A stretch of 64,000 bases of DNA from NCBI GenBank assembly GCA_016699305.1, contig CP064970.1:1488001-1552000 (forward strand), in the 5' to 3' direction. Numbering within the stretch: the stretch's first letter is position 1; each line of letters opens with the position of its first letter. Made by a program: the position numbers and the translations under genes. This document shows, piece by piece, positions 45,923 to 55,343 of this stretch. The notes under the pieces are model-generated. The model did not search any database. It was given only the letters and a program-made list of their open reading frames with translations, and was not told where the DNA came from. Source of the stretch: Alphaproteobacteria bacterium (GTDB lineage: Bacteria; Pseudomonadota; Alphaproteobacteria; GCA-016699305).

Positions 45923-48382
45923 TTAGCTGGCAGGAACAGGAACCGTCTGCGCGGCATAATTCTCGCGCGCGTTGTTCACAGGACGTGGCGGAGAGGCAGT
46001 TTTCTCGGCATCTTTCTTCGTCACCACATCCACAATCTGCGCGGGGCTAATCCCGTTGGCTTCCAGATTACCGCGCATAAATGCCCGATCTGCTTCGGAG
46101 CCAGTCAGACGCAAGACGCGCCCCTCTTTGGCCCAATTTCCTTCTACGGCCTGACGGACCATCTGGATAAGAGCGTATCTCTTGACGCCTTCGGGATGCT
46201 CGGTGCCATCCTTGGACGGCAACAGGCTCACCCTTTGGGTGCCATTCGGGCCAAAACTATGCTCCAACAGATCAATCTGTTCGACCTGGCCCGAGGCATC
46301 GACGCGGTTCAGTTTGATGCGAAAAGATGTGTTCTGAGGTGTCGGATTCTGGACATCCTGGGTGTAGAAGCTTTGGCCAAAATTTAAGCCCACCGTATAC
46401 CCTTCGGGCAGAACGTCCGCAGTACTCCCCCGACTGGCCGCACTCATCCACAAGCCCAGCGCCTCAATATGCGGCTGCCATGCGGCGGCTTGGTCCTGCG
46501 GCAGTCCGTGCCACGGCGCTGCACGGAGGTAGCCGGGATCAACAGACTGCTGATCCAAGGCAGATTCAAAGAACAAACCGTTCTCCAGACTGGGCATCTG
46601 CGGCGCGGCGTCGGCGGCGATCGGATCAATGATATCTATATCGCCAGGTTGCGCACCGTCTTGCGCTGTCGCGGCAGGAACCGCTGTGACAGGAACCGCT
46701 GTGACAGGCACCGCTGGGGCAGGCTGCTGCCCCGACTCTGCCTTTAAGGGTGCGTCCGTGGCGGGTGTCTCTGTCGGAGCGGCAACGGCTTGCGTCTCGG
46801 CCTTAGGCATATCACGGCCCATCATGCTCAATTGGTTGAGGATAACTTGATATCCGGTGTTTGTCAGCTCATCGGGGTTTGCAAGCATCGTTGCCAGGCT
46901 CATCTTAGCCGTATCGATTCTTTCTACGAACTTACCATAAGGCTGCTTATAGCTCTGCTGGTCAACAGGAATAACCTCTTGGGTCTTTGTGAGGAACCCG
47001 ATGGCGTGTTGCGCGACCAACAGTTTTTGTTTTGGGTCTTCTTTGGAATATTTGCCCATCAGTTCTTGCATCTCGTCCAATCGTGCGGACATATTCTGCG
47101 CAAACGAAACGTCATAAGGAATACCGCTGAAGATTCTATCTATCTCGGAGCTTTTGCGTATCTGGGAATCTAGGATCGATTGTTTGATTTTATGACGGTC
47201 AACCTCGTATCCAAAGTCGGATTGAGGCGCTTCATGCATAAACTGAAGCGATAAACCGCCTGCTGATAGGTCTGCTGCGCGGGCATTTGTGGATGTTGGT
47301 TCCTCTGACGCCGGTTTTGCTTGTGAGTTGGGAACACGATTTTCTTCAACATCCACCACAACAGGCGCTGCGCTTGGTTCAATCGGAGGCAACTCACGGC
47401 CCATCGAGTCCAACTGAAAACGGATAGCGGCGTAACGGTTGTTGATGTGTAGAGTTTCATCTTCCAAGCTCGTTATGTTCATTACATAGACATTGGCTTG
47501 GACCACGCCAATGCGACCCACGAAGTTGGAATAGGGACGATCTCTTCCCTGTTCCTCTTCGGGAATCGCATCCTTGAGCCGATAAAGGGCAGGCACCAGG
47601 CGTTCCACTAACGCTCTCTTGACCTCAACCTTGTCGGCATCGCACATCTCCAACAAGTCTCTCATCGCGCCGATGCGCGACGCCAAAGTTTTCGGAAAAT
47701 CCGCATCATATGAAACGTCTTGTTTGATTTGACGAAGCAATACGGCCATCTGCTCAGCTGTATCAGTCCCCGTTGGGCCACTTATTGGCGGCATTTCTTT
47801 ATTCGGTTCTTGCCCATCCAATATTCTTCTTTTAGTCATTTGAGGCCCGCTATAGGGCAAATTTGCCATTTTGGTTAGAGAAGCGCACACCCAGACATAG
47901 TAGTCTTGCACTCTCGTGGGCAAGTCCTCTTTGGAGATGACGCCCAGTGTCTGCTGCACCTGATCTACAAAATGGTAATGGGGCTTTCCTTTCTCACGCT
48001 CTGCAAGCGGGATGGAGTCAAGCAAAGTCTGTAGCGGCTTAGACAAATCCTGCAAGATACCCGCCCTGACGGGATCGGCATCCTCGGCACACAAACCCGT
48101 CAGCGTGATGGCCTGATTGATGCGCGCCGCGCGCGCATATCCTGTCGCATCTGTCGGCAGGGGCTTATCTAGCTCTGCCATTAGCTTCGTTTCCACACTC
48201 GCCTTGACCTGATCCGAAGTTAAGCCAGAAGATAACGATGATTCCATCAATTTCTCGGTGTCACTCAAAGCTTGGCGCGGATTAATCCTGGCTGTCTCAA
48301 TGACGCCGTCCACTAGAGACGCCATCTTTTCAAGCCCTATCATGGCCGAGGATCTGTAATTCAGGGGCGCATCATCAGGCAT
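45923..48382 (-). CDS. Large unknown protein with three internal repeats
   Basis: 819 residues, ATG with GAGGAGA upstream. No recognised family, signal peptide or membrane helix. Three segments are related: around residue 130 (K-P-H-Y-H-F-V-D-Q-V), around 290 (D-R-P-Y-S-N-F-V-G-R-I, later Q-L-D-S-M-G-R-E-L-P) and around 490 (K-Q-P-Y-G-K-F-V-E-R-I, later Q-L-S-M-M-G-R-D-M-P). These alternate with acidic helical stretches. A Val/Pro/Ala/Thr linker (V-P-V-T-A-V-P-V-T-A-V-P) precedes a C-terminal domain that looks globular (Y-T-V-G-L-N-F-G-Q-S-F-Y-T). Base composition is more AT-rich than its neighbours. A cytoplasmic scaffold or secreted effector are both possible. Confidence 0.7.
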   Translation of the reverse strand: MPDDAPLNYRSSAMIGLEKMASLVDGVIETARINPRQALSDTEKLMESSLSSGLTSDQVKASVETKLMAELDKPLPTDATGYARAARINQAITLTGLCAEDADPVRAGILQDLSKPLQTLLDSIPLAEREKGKPHYHFVDQVQQTLGVISKEDLPTRVQDYYVWVCASLTKMANLPYSGPQMTKRRILDGQEPNKEMPPISGPTGTDTAEQMAVLLRQIKQDVSYDADFPKTLASRIGAMRDLLEMCDADKVEVKRALVERLVPALYRLKDAIPEEEQGRDRPYSNFVGRIGVVQANVYVMNITSLEDETLHINNRYAAIRFQLDSMGRELPPIEPSAAPVVVDVEENRVPNSQAKPASEEPTSTNARAADLSAGGLSLQFMHEAPQSDFGYEVDRHKIKQSILDSQIRKSSEIDRIFSGIPYDVSFAQNMSARLDEMQELMGKYSKEDPKQKLLVAQHAIGFLTKTQEVIPVDQQSYKQPYGKFVERIDTAKMSLATMLANPDELTNTGYQVILNQLSMMGRDMPKAETQAVAAPTETPATDAPLKAESGQQPAPAVPVTAVPVTAVPAATAQDGAQPGDIDIIDPIAADAAPQMPSLENGLFFESALDQQSVDPGYLRAAPWHGLPQDQAAAWQPHIEALGLWMSAASRGSTADVLPEGYTVGLNFGQSFYTQDVQNPTPQNTSFRIKLNRVDASGQVEQIDLLEHSFGPNGTQRVSLLPSKDGTEHPEGVKRYALIQMVRQAVEGNWAKEGRVLRLTGSEADRAFMRGNLEANGISPAQIVDVVTKKDAEKTASPPRPVNNARENYAAQTVPVPAS

Positions 48383-48525
48383 TTCTTGTTCTCCTCGTCT
48401 TTACTCTGAGCAGGATCCATATGCTGCGTATTTGTTACGGTTCCTATTCTATCAGACAATTAATAGTTACATAAGAGGTGTCCCATGGCCTTGCATGGGG
48501 GCGCGTTGCCGTCGAGAGGATGGGG

Positions 48526-50031
48526 TTAATACGCCTTAGCGAAAATGGCTGTGCGTTTGGCAGGCTTGCCCGTCAAAACGCACACGCCGCCCTGATCCTG
48601 ACCGTCAAGCGGTAGACAGCGAATGGTGACGTTCATCTCCTCGATCAAGGGCAGGCTGGCCGGATCTTCACACCAAGGCGCGCGGACAAATACGCCGTCC
48701 GTGCGATCCTCGCCTGCAAACACCTCGCGGAATTGGTCATAAGTGGTGATATCCGTGCGTGTGCGCGCGGCCAACATGGCGGCGGCGGCATCGAACATGC
48801 CTTGTTGAATCTGCCGCAACAATTCGACCGCCTGACCCAGAAACGCATCGATCGGGGCCGTTTGCTTGCCCGCCTCGAATTGATCGCGGCGCAAAAAGGT
48901 GACGGCGCGGTTTTGCACGTCGCGCGGGCCGATCTCGCACACCAAAGGCGCACCTTTGCGCACCCATTCCCAGCGTTTATCCACCGAGGCGCGGTCGCGC
49001 CTGTCCCAATGCACCCGCACCGGCTCGCCCCATGCCTTTTCGGCGGAAAGGCGCTGGCTTAGCTCTTGGCAGAAAGCCGCCACCGCCGCTTCGTCCTCCT
49101 CCGATCGCGTGATGGGGACCAGCACGATCTGATGCGGCGCTAAGCGCGGCGGCACGCGCAAACCGATATCGTCGGCATGCGCCATGATGAGACCGCCGAT
49201 CATGCGCGTCGAAACGCCCCATGACGTCGTATGCACATATTCCAGCCCGCCTTCTTTGGTCTGATACTGAATACCGGCGGCGCGGGCGAAATTCTGCCCC
49301 AGATAATGCGAGGTCCCGGCCTGCAAGGCGCGGCCGTCTTGCATCATCGCCTCGATGCAATAGGTGTCCACCGCCCCCGCAAAGCGTTCATGGGCCGGCT
49401 TTTCGCCCATGATGACCGGCAAGGCCACATGTTCTTCAGATATCTCGCGGTAAATCTCCAGCATTTGCATGGTCTCGGCCACGGCGTCCTCGCGCGTGGC
49501 ATGGGCGGTATGCCCTTCTTGCCACAGGAACTCCGCCGTGCGCAGGAACAGGCGCGTGCGCATTTCCCAGCGCACCACATTCGCCCATTGGTTCAGCAGC
49601 ATGGGCAGGTCGCGGTAGGAGTGAATCCAATTGGCCATGGCTTCGCCGATGATGGTCTCGGAAGTCGGGCGCACCACCAACGGCTCTTCCAGCTCGCCAT
49701 CGGGCTTGAGATGGCCGTCTGGCCCCATCACCAAGCGATGATGCGTGACCACCGCCATCTCCTTGGCGAAACCCGCCGCATGCTCGGCTTCTTTTTCTAT
49801 AAGACGCAAAGGAATGAAGAGCGGGAAATAGCAGTTCTCATGCCCCGTCTCGCGAAAGCGCGTATCCAGACCCTGTTGCAGCCTTTGCCAGATGCCGTAA
49901 CCCCATGGCTTGATGATCATGCACCCGCGCACCGAGGACGCCTCGGCCATATCGGCGGCCTTGATGACCTGCTGATACCATTCGGGATAATTCTCGGCAC
50001 GGGTGGGAGATAAAGTGTTTGAGACGGCCAT
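48526..50031 (-). CDS. proS: Prolyl-tRNA synthetase, archaeal/eukaryotic type
   Basis: Charges tRNA-Pro. Start set at the ATG at 50031. The 501-residue enzyme opens Y-P-E-W-Y-Q-Q-V-I-K-A-A-D-M-A-E and has K-P-W-G-Y-G-I-W, R-P-T-S-E-T-I-I, W-A-N-V-V-R-W-E-M-R-T-R-L-F-L-R and the extra C-terminal domain of the archaeal/eukaryotic class. The usual bacterial enzymes are either about 570 residues with an insertion domain or, in alphaproteobacteria, about 440 residues. In many alphaproteobacteria proS lies next to lolC; here it is 15 kb away, alone. Confidence 0.95.
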   Translation of the reverse strand: MAVSNTLSPTRAENYPEWYQQVIKAADMAEASSVRGCMIIKPWGYGIWQRLQQGLDTRFRETGHENCYFPLFIPLRLIEKEAEHAAGFAKEMAVVTHHRLVMGPDGHLKPDGELEEPLVVRPTSETIIGEAMANWIHSYRDLPMLLNQWANVVRWEMRTRLFLRTAEFLWQEGHTAHATREDAVAETMQMLEIYREISEEHVALPVIMGEKPAHERFAGAVDTYCIEAMMQDGRALQAGTSHYLGQNFARAAGIQYQTKEGGLEYVHTTSWGVSTRMIGGLIMAHADDIGLRVPPRLAPHQIVLVPITRSEEDEAAVAAFCQELSQRLSAEKAWGEPVRVHWDRRDRASVDKRWEWVRKGAPLVCEIGPRDVQNRAVTFLRRDQFEAGKQTAPIDAFLGQAVELLRQIQQGMFDAAAAMLAARTRTDITTYDQFREVFAGEDRTDGVFVRAPWCEDPASLPLIEEMNVTIRCLPLDGQDQGGVCVLTGKPAKRTAIFAKAY

Positions 50032-50238
50032 GGATATTCTCGATCGCAAGGGATGGATGGAGGGAAGAATCTTACAAAAGACCCGTCAGGTCAATCTGTG
50101 GCCGAAGATTTATGGACAGGCCCGATATGTGGCAAGAGGTTCAAAGGACGTAAAGAGGCATTGTCTCCCCGCACGCAAAAGCATCCTATGGCCCCAGATC
50201 TCGCGGCAATCGGAGATTCCAAGCTTTGTAAATAATAT

Positions 50239-51024
50239 CTAGGCGCTGGCCCGGTTGGCTTCGACGGATTCGGGCGAGACGGTGAGGGTGATTTCGGGGG
50301 GACGGGGCGGTTGTCCCAGGGCCAGGCGGCGCATTTCCTCGCTGGCTTGGACGCATAGGGGGATCAGGTCTTGTTCGGGCGCGGCCATCAGGGATTCGGC
50401 TCCGCCGAATTGGTCCAACAAGGCGCGCACGGATTTGGTCACGCGCAGTTTCGCCATATAGGATTCGTCGCTTTCTCGGGGATCGCCCGGGGTTGCCTGT
50501 CCTTGGGGGCTTTGGTCGAAACCGTCCACTTCACCGGCGGGCGCGCTGAATCGGGCCAGCACATACAAGGCGCGGGCCTCCAAATAACGAACACGCAGCC
50601 GTCCCACATGCTCGGGCGAGGGCGCGCGCCCGGGATCGGCGCGCAGCTCGGCCAGAATCTCGCCCATCACCTTGGCGCTGTCCTCGATCCGCGCGGTCAT
50701 GCCCAGGGGCATATTGGGCGGCAAGTCGGTCAAGGGGCCCAGCACGGATTCGGGCGCATCCGCGCCCCGGCTGACCGCGATGGGAGTCTCATGCGCCATC
50801 TCGCGCGGGATATGGCCCTTGGCCGCCATCACCTCGATCACCATGCCTTGCATGATGTTTAAAACCGAACGCCGCCAGCGATACTCGGTCGAATCCATCC
50901 GCGTCTTCAGATAGGGCAACAGCGTTTCCACGCTCAACGCCGCGATATCTTCCAAAGGCAACTGTATCGCGCACATCTGCGCAAAATCCTCGCCGTAGCG
51001 TTCGTGTAATTGAGTGATATCCAT
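50239..51024 (-). CDS. Hypothetical protein
   Basis: 261 residues from the ATG at 51024, which has AAGGG upstream. Cytoplasmic-looking and helical, with no recognised family. It has a conserved-looking N-terminus (M-D-I-T-Q-L-H-E-R-Y-G-E-D-F-A-Q-M), a central A-R-I-E-D-S-A-K-V-M-G-E-I-L-A-E-L, and a late segment (V-T-K-S-V-R-A-L-L-D-Q-F-G-G-A-E-S-L). The gene just upstream on the same strand is also unknown, with 57 bases between them, so they probably form a pair. Core-like composition. Confidence 0.7.
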   Translation of the reverse strand: MDITQLHERYGEDFAQMCAIQLPLEDIAALSVETLLPYLKTRMDSTEYRWRRSVLNIMQGMVIEVMAAKGHIPREMAHETPIAVSRGADAPESVLGPLTDLPPNMPLGMTARIEDSAKVMGEILAELRADPGRAPSPEHVGRLRVRYLEARALYVLARFSAPAGEVDGFDQSPQGQATPGDPRESDESYMAKLRVTKSVRALLDQFGGAESLMAAPEQDLIPLCVQASEEMRRLALGQPPRPPEITLTVSPESVEANRASA

Positions 51025-51081
51025 ATCAAAAACCCTTTCACGGTCAGGTGGTTGCAAAGGGATATGGGGGATGAGAAGAGG

Positions 51082-51630
51082 TTAGTGACGGGCCGATGCA
51101 AAAAAGCGGGGATCTAAGACGGGGTCCTTCGTATCGTCGGACTGGGCGGACCAGGACTGCACCACGCTCAAGACCTCCTCGAACATATGCTGGGCCTCGT
51201 TGTAACGCCGTTGCAGCGTTTCGACATAGGCGGGTCGCGCCTCGCCCAATTCACGGTTCACATAGGTGTTGTCCACGCGCAAATGCCATTCGCGCCATGC
51301 ATGGCATGCCTGATCGCGCAACAGACGCAGCAATTCAGGCACAGAGGCGGGCTCGGCAGTCATCGACCACAAAACCCGATTCAAACGCGACACGGATTCT
51401 TGCCCCAACCGATCAGCCACATAGGCATACAGCCGCGCCAGCGCCGCCCCATCATCCCCCGCTTCCGCGCCCGTCAACCCCGCTTGCCGCAAAGTCTGCG
51501 CCAGAGCGTTGTCGAATTGGGTTTCGAAATGTGTCGTGCTAGAGAGGGGGGCGGCGCGTTCAGGCTTTTTATCCATCGGCACCGACAGACGGTAACCGTG
51601 CGTTTCAGGCTTGTTTGTGAAATCAGGCAT
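51082..51630 (-). CDS. Hypothetical protein
   Basis: 182 residues; the ATG at 51630 has AAGGAAG upstream, whereas the open frame extends 15 codons further without support. Helical, charged and cytoplasmic, with no family recognised. It contains F-D-N-A-L-A-Q-T-L-R-Q-A-G-L and W-H-L-R-V-D-N-T-Y-V-N-R-E-L-G-E-A-R. Leads the probable two-gene unit with the gene at 50239. Confidence 0.7.
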   Translation of the reverse strand: MPDFTNKPETHGYRLSVPMDKKPERAAPLSSTTHFETQFDNALAQTLRQAGLTGAEAGDDGAALARLYAYVADRLGQESVSRLNRVLWSMTAEPASVPELLRLLRDQACHAWREWHLRVDNTYVNRELGEARPAYVETLQRRYNEAQHMFEEVLSVVQSWSAQSDDTKDPVLDPRFFASARH

Positions 51631-51847
51631 GGCAAACTTCCTTATGGCGTTCAGATTGACAAGAAAGGCATCCATATGGCTTTGCAGGTTGTGCTGAGTA
51701 TGACCATATACACAAATTAGGTTCTAAGACAACCATAAAAAGGTGCGGCGAGGCAAGATTCCTGCTTTGGGCATTCCCTATAGTCGTTGAAACCAATTTT
51801 AGGTGTTAGATTGATGCATAAGGACAAATGAAGGGTAACGATTAACA

Positions 51848-52498
51848 ATGCTGGAGCCTGAACAGCTTAGAGCGGCGCGTGCGTTGCTGGATTATTCGCG
51901 CGAACAAATGGCGCAAGCTGCCGGTTTGTCCCCTGAGACGATCAAAAGTCTGGAGGGCGGGAATAAGCGTCCGCTGTCCTCAACGGTCGAGGCGATCTAT
52001 AAGGCGCTTGAAGATAGAAATATCGAATTGCTTTCCGATTGCGGGGTCAGATTCCGTAATGACACGGTCCGCCTGATTGAGGGCAGTCATATTTTTGTGC
52101 GTGTCTTGGACGATGTGTATTTGACGTTAAAAGACACTCAAGGGGAGGTTTTGTTTAGTTGTGTTGTCGATAAGATTTCACCGCCCGAAGTCGTCGAGAA
52201 TTACAGAAGAATACGTCGGGCGAATATCAAAATGCGTTCGCTGATCGATGAAAAAGACACATATCTTATGGGCAATCTGGATGAATACCGATGCATACCA
52301 TCGGCGTTTTTTCACAATAACCCCCAGGTGATTTATGGCGACAAAGTGGCGACAATGATTCTTGGGAACACCGAGAGCGCCATCATTATTCGGAACCGAT
52401 CCATCGCCGAGGCGCATAGGAACTTGTTCAACCTCATCTGGCCACAACACAAGAGACCGGAGATGTCCGATGCCACAGAACGCTACGAGATTGACTGA
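51848..52498 (+). CDS. XRE-family regulator with C-terminal sensor-like domain
   Basis: 216 residues. Residues 1-60 form an HTH_3 domain (L-R-A-A-R-A-L-L-D-Y-S-R-E-Q-M-A-Q-A-A-G-L-S, then I-K-S-L-E). The C-terminal part (M-R-S-L-I-D-E-K-D-T-Y-L, Y-R-C-I-P, V-I-Y-G-D-K-V-A-T-M, then R-N-L-F-N-L-I-W) resembles a domain attached to other XRE-type regulators, probably for effector sensing. Its last 29 bases overlap the cyclodipeptide synthase start, so the two are translationally linked and it probably controls that gene. Confidence 0.88.
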   Translation: MLEPEQLRAARALLDYSREQMAQAAGLSPETIKSLEGGNKRPLSSTVEAIYKALEDRNIELLSDCGVRFRNDTVRLIEGSHIFVRVLDDVYLTLKDTQGEVLFSCVVDKISPPEVVENYRRIRRANIKMRSLIDEKDTYLMGNLDEYRCIPSAFFHNNPQVIYGDKVATMILGNTESAIIIRNRSIAEAHRNLFNLIWPQHKRPEMSDATERYEID

Positions 52499-53363
52499 TC
52501 AATACTCCGTGCGAGTCAAGAACGGCGCCGGCTGGCGTCGTTTTTCGCGCTGCCGACTCATGATTAGCGTGGGACAGCCCTATCACGAGTCGGGGAAATT
52601 CGCGGCTTTGGTCGATTGGGTTAATAGAAATGGTTTCTGCGAATGCGAGATAAGCGTCAATGATACATTGCAGCGCTATAATCTGATCGCGCGAGGTGAA
52701 GGCTTGGATCAAGCATATGAGGCCGCAGAAAAAGAGGGGCGGGAATGGGTAAAAAGAAATATGAGTAAAATTTCAATGATAAATATCACAACTAAAATTA
52801 TCAGATGGGATGATATAATAAACCGTTCAGATTATGTGCGTATAAATGACTTGCTGACTGATATGTTCTACAGCGATAAGGGCTTCAATGATTGCGTAAC
52901 CTATGACGCAACATCGTATGTTTTTAGGCAAATAGATAAAGGAAATTTTCAAAACTGCTCAAGAAGCATTGCCGTGAGACTTTCAACGCAATATATTCTT
53001 GAGGAGCTATCGGCATTCTGCTTGTTGTCGATGAACTCTGATACTGTGGATATCTATCCGGGCAGTAATCTAAGAAGCGCGGAATATTTCAATGAAATGC
53101 GCGAAGATCAGTGTCCACCAGCACTCATTGGCTTAAAAAACAGATGCTTCACCAGGATTGATTTTGCCAGGCTTGCCACCTATGCGCATGAAAAGGTCCG
53201 CGTGGAGAATTCAAAGACATCTGACGATGCAATCGCGAACTATTCTCCCGCGTCTCCCGCGCCCTCGGGGATGACATCCAATCCTGACATATGTCCCAAT
53301 AACGACGTTCTTTATGGGCATCGCCAAGCTCATCATCGCATGCGAGATGCGCATCCCCATTAA
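52470..53363 (+). CDS. tRNA-dependent cyclodipeptide synthase (XYP-type signature)
   Basis: 297 residues; the ATG at 52470 has GGAG upstream. Enzymes of this family use two aminoacyl-tRNAs to make a cyclic dipeptide. The match rests on the N-terminal R-L-M-I-S-V-G-Q-P-Y-H, giving the catalytic Ser33 where AlbC has Ser37 in I-S-A-G-N, V-N-D-T-L-Q-R-Y-N, and Y-I-L-E-E with Tyr175 and Glu179 (AlbC Tyr178, Glu182). D-I-Y-P-G follows: Tyr196-Pro197 with Gln instead of Asn at the AlbC Asn40 position is the XYP subfamily pattern. A 60-residue C-terminal tail is unexplained. AT-rich, so probably acquired. No oxidase or tailoring gene follows. Confidence 0.85.
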   Translation: MPQNATRLTDQYSVRVKNGAGWRRFSRCRLMISVGQPYHESGKFAALVDWVNRNGFCECEISVNDTLQRYNLIARGEGLDQAYEAAEKEGREWVKRNMSKISMINITTKIIRWDDIINRSDYVRINDLLTDMFYSDKGFNDCVTYDATSYVFRQIDKGNFQNCSRSIAVRLSTQYILEELSAFCLLSMNSDTVDIYPGSNLRSAEYFNEMREDQCPPALIGLKNRCFTRIDFARLATYAHEKVRVENSKTSDDAIANYSPASPAPSGMTSNPDICPNNDVLYGHRQAHHRMRDAHPH

Positions 53364-53434
53364 ATGCCAGGTTCCCATTAGGGAATGAGGCTTCGGGCAT
53401 TGCCGCTTTCTCTTAGGCTTGTCATCATGCGCGG

Positions 53435-55285
53435 ATGAGTCTTCCTTCTTATGAGCGCGGGGCGGCCTTGTTGCGGGGCAAGTTGGCGGTGCTGCCGGAT
53501 GCGCCGGGCGTATATCGCATGCTCGACGCCTCGGGCGCGGCGCTGTATGTGGGCAAGGCGCGCAATATTCGGCGGCGCGTGGCGCAATATGCCCAGGTCG
53601 CGCGGCTGCCGATCCGCTTGCGCCGCATGTTGGCGCGGCTGGCGGATGTGGAGATCGTCATCACCCGCTCTGAGGCCGAGGCGTTGTTGCTGGAAGCCAG
53701 CCTCATCCGGCGCGAACAGCCGCCCTTTAACATCATGCTGCGCGACGATAAAACTTACCCCAGCCTGCTATTGACCCGCGACCATCCGTTCCCGCGCCTG
53801 TTGCGCCATCGCGGCGCGCATACGGTCAAGGGGTGGTATTTCGGGCCTTTCGCCTCGGCGGGGGCGGTGCATGAGACGTTGATGGCGTTGCAGCGCGGCT
53901 TTTTGCTGCGCAATTGCACGGACTCGATGTTCGCGCAGCGCACGCGGCCCTGCTTGCAATATCATATCCATCGCTGCACCGCGCCATGCGTGGGCAAGAT
54001 CAGTCAGACCGAATATGCGGGGCAGGTCGAGGGCGCGCGTCGCTTCCTCACCGGGCGCAGCACGCAGATTCAAGAGCAATTGGCCGCGCGGATGCAAGCG
54101 GCCAGCCAGATTCTGGACTATGAAACCGCCGCCCGTTTGCGCGATCGCTTGCGCGCGCTGGCCGCTGTGCAGACGGTGCAAGGGGTCAGTCTGCCGGGAT
54201 TGGGCGATGCCGATGTCATGGCCGCGCATACCGAAGACCGGCAAAGCGTGGTGCAGGTGCATGTCTTGCGCGGCGGCCACACATTCGGCACGCGCAGCCA
54301 TCGTTTGCGGCACGAGGCGGGTCAAAGCGCCAGCGAGGTGTTGGCCTCGTTCATCGGCCAGTTCTATGCGGATAAAGACGTGCCGCCTTTGATCTTGCTG
54401 ACGCCTTTGCCTGCCGATGCGCCTTTCCTGGAGGAGGCCTTGACGCAGAAATCCGGGCGAAGCGTGCGCCTTGAATCGCCGCAACAGGGTCCGCGTCGGC
54501 GGTTGGTGGAGGCGGCCTTGCACAATGCCCGCGAAGCCTTGGCGCGACATCTGGCCGAAACCGGCGTGCAGGCCGGATTGCTCCAACAGGTGGCCGAAGC
54601 TTTTCATCTACCCGCCCCGCCCCGTCGCATCGAAGTTTACGACAACAGCCACACCGGCGGACGAAGCGCCATGGGCGCCATGATCGTGGCGGGGGCCGAA
54701 GGCCTCGACAAGAAATCCTGGCGGCGCTTTGTGATCCGCGACGACATCGCCCCCGGCGACGATCCGGCCATGATGCGCGAGGTGATGCGTCGTCGTCTGC
54801 TGCGTCTGCGCGAGGCCTTGGCGGCGGGCGAGGCGACGCAGCGTCCCGATCTGATCATCCTGGATGGCGGCATTACGCAATTGAACGCCGCTTATGGCTT
54901 GGCCAGCGAATTGGGCTTTGCCGATCTGGCCTTTGTCGGCATGGCCAAAGGCGAAGACCGCAATGCGGGGCGCGAGCGGTATTTCCTGCCCGGTCAGGCC
55001 GAACCCGTCATCTTGCCCGAAGGCAGCGCGGTGGCGTTCTTTCTACAGCGTCTGCGCGACGAGGCGCACCGCTTTGCCATCAACAGCCATCGCGCCAAGC
55101 GGGAGGCCGATTTGTTGCGCTCGCCCTTGGACGATATCCCTGGCGTGGGCCCTGCGCGAAGACGCGCCTTGCTGCAGCATTTCGGCTCGGCCCGCGCCAT
55201 CTCCGCCGCCGCGCCCGAAGACCTGCAGCGCGTCTCGGGAATCAGTCTGCGCCTGGCGCGGGTGATTCTGGACCGGTTGGGATAG
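53435..55285 (+). CDS. uvrC: Excinuclease ABC subunit C
   Basis: Makes both incisions in nucleotide excision repair. 616 residues with domains in the usual order: GIY-YIG (G-V-Y-R-M-L...A-L-Y-V-G-K-A-R-N, residues 25-44), a Cys-containing segment (C-L-Q-Y-H-I-H-R-C-T-A-P-C-V-G), UVR helix, RNase H-like nuclease (E-V-Y-D-N-S-H, then L-I-I-L-D-G-G), and a C-terminal helix-hairpin-helix pair (I-P-G-V-G-P-A-R-R-R-A-L-L). Confidence 0.96.
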   Translation: MSLPSYERGAALLRGKLAVLPDAPGVYRMLDASGAALYVGKARNIRRRVAQYAQVARLPIRLRRMLARLADVEIVITRSEAEALLLEASLIRREQPPFNIMLRDDKTYPSLLLTRDHPFPRLLRHRGAHTVKGWYFGPFASAGAVHETLMALQRGFLLRNCTDSMFAQRTRPCLQYHIHRCTAPCVGKISQTEYAGQVEGARRFLTGRSTQIQEQLAARMQAASQILDYETAARLRDRLRALAAVQTVQGVSLPGLGDADVMAAHTEDRQSVVQVHVLRGGHTFGTRSHRLRHEAGQSASEVLASFIGQFYADKDVPPLILLTPLPADAPFLEEALTQKSGRSVRLESPQQGPRRRLVEAALHNAREALARHLAETGVQAGLLQQVAEAFHLPAPPRRIEVYDNSHTGGRSAMGAMIVAGAEGLDKKSWRRFVIRDDIAPGDDPAMMREVMRRRLLRLREALAAGEATQRPDLIILDGGITQLNAAYGLASELGFADLAFVGMAKGEDRNAGRERYFLPGQAEPVILPEGSAVAFFLQRLRDEAHRFAINSHRAKREADLLRSPLDDIPGVGPARRRALLQHFGSARAISAAAPEDLQRVSGISLRLARVILDRLG

Positions 55286-55343
55286 CGATCCAGGCCCTTG
55301 AATTGACGTATATTAAGTTTTTCTTAATGCGGAGGCCGTCTAA

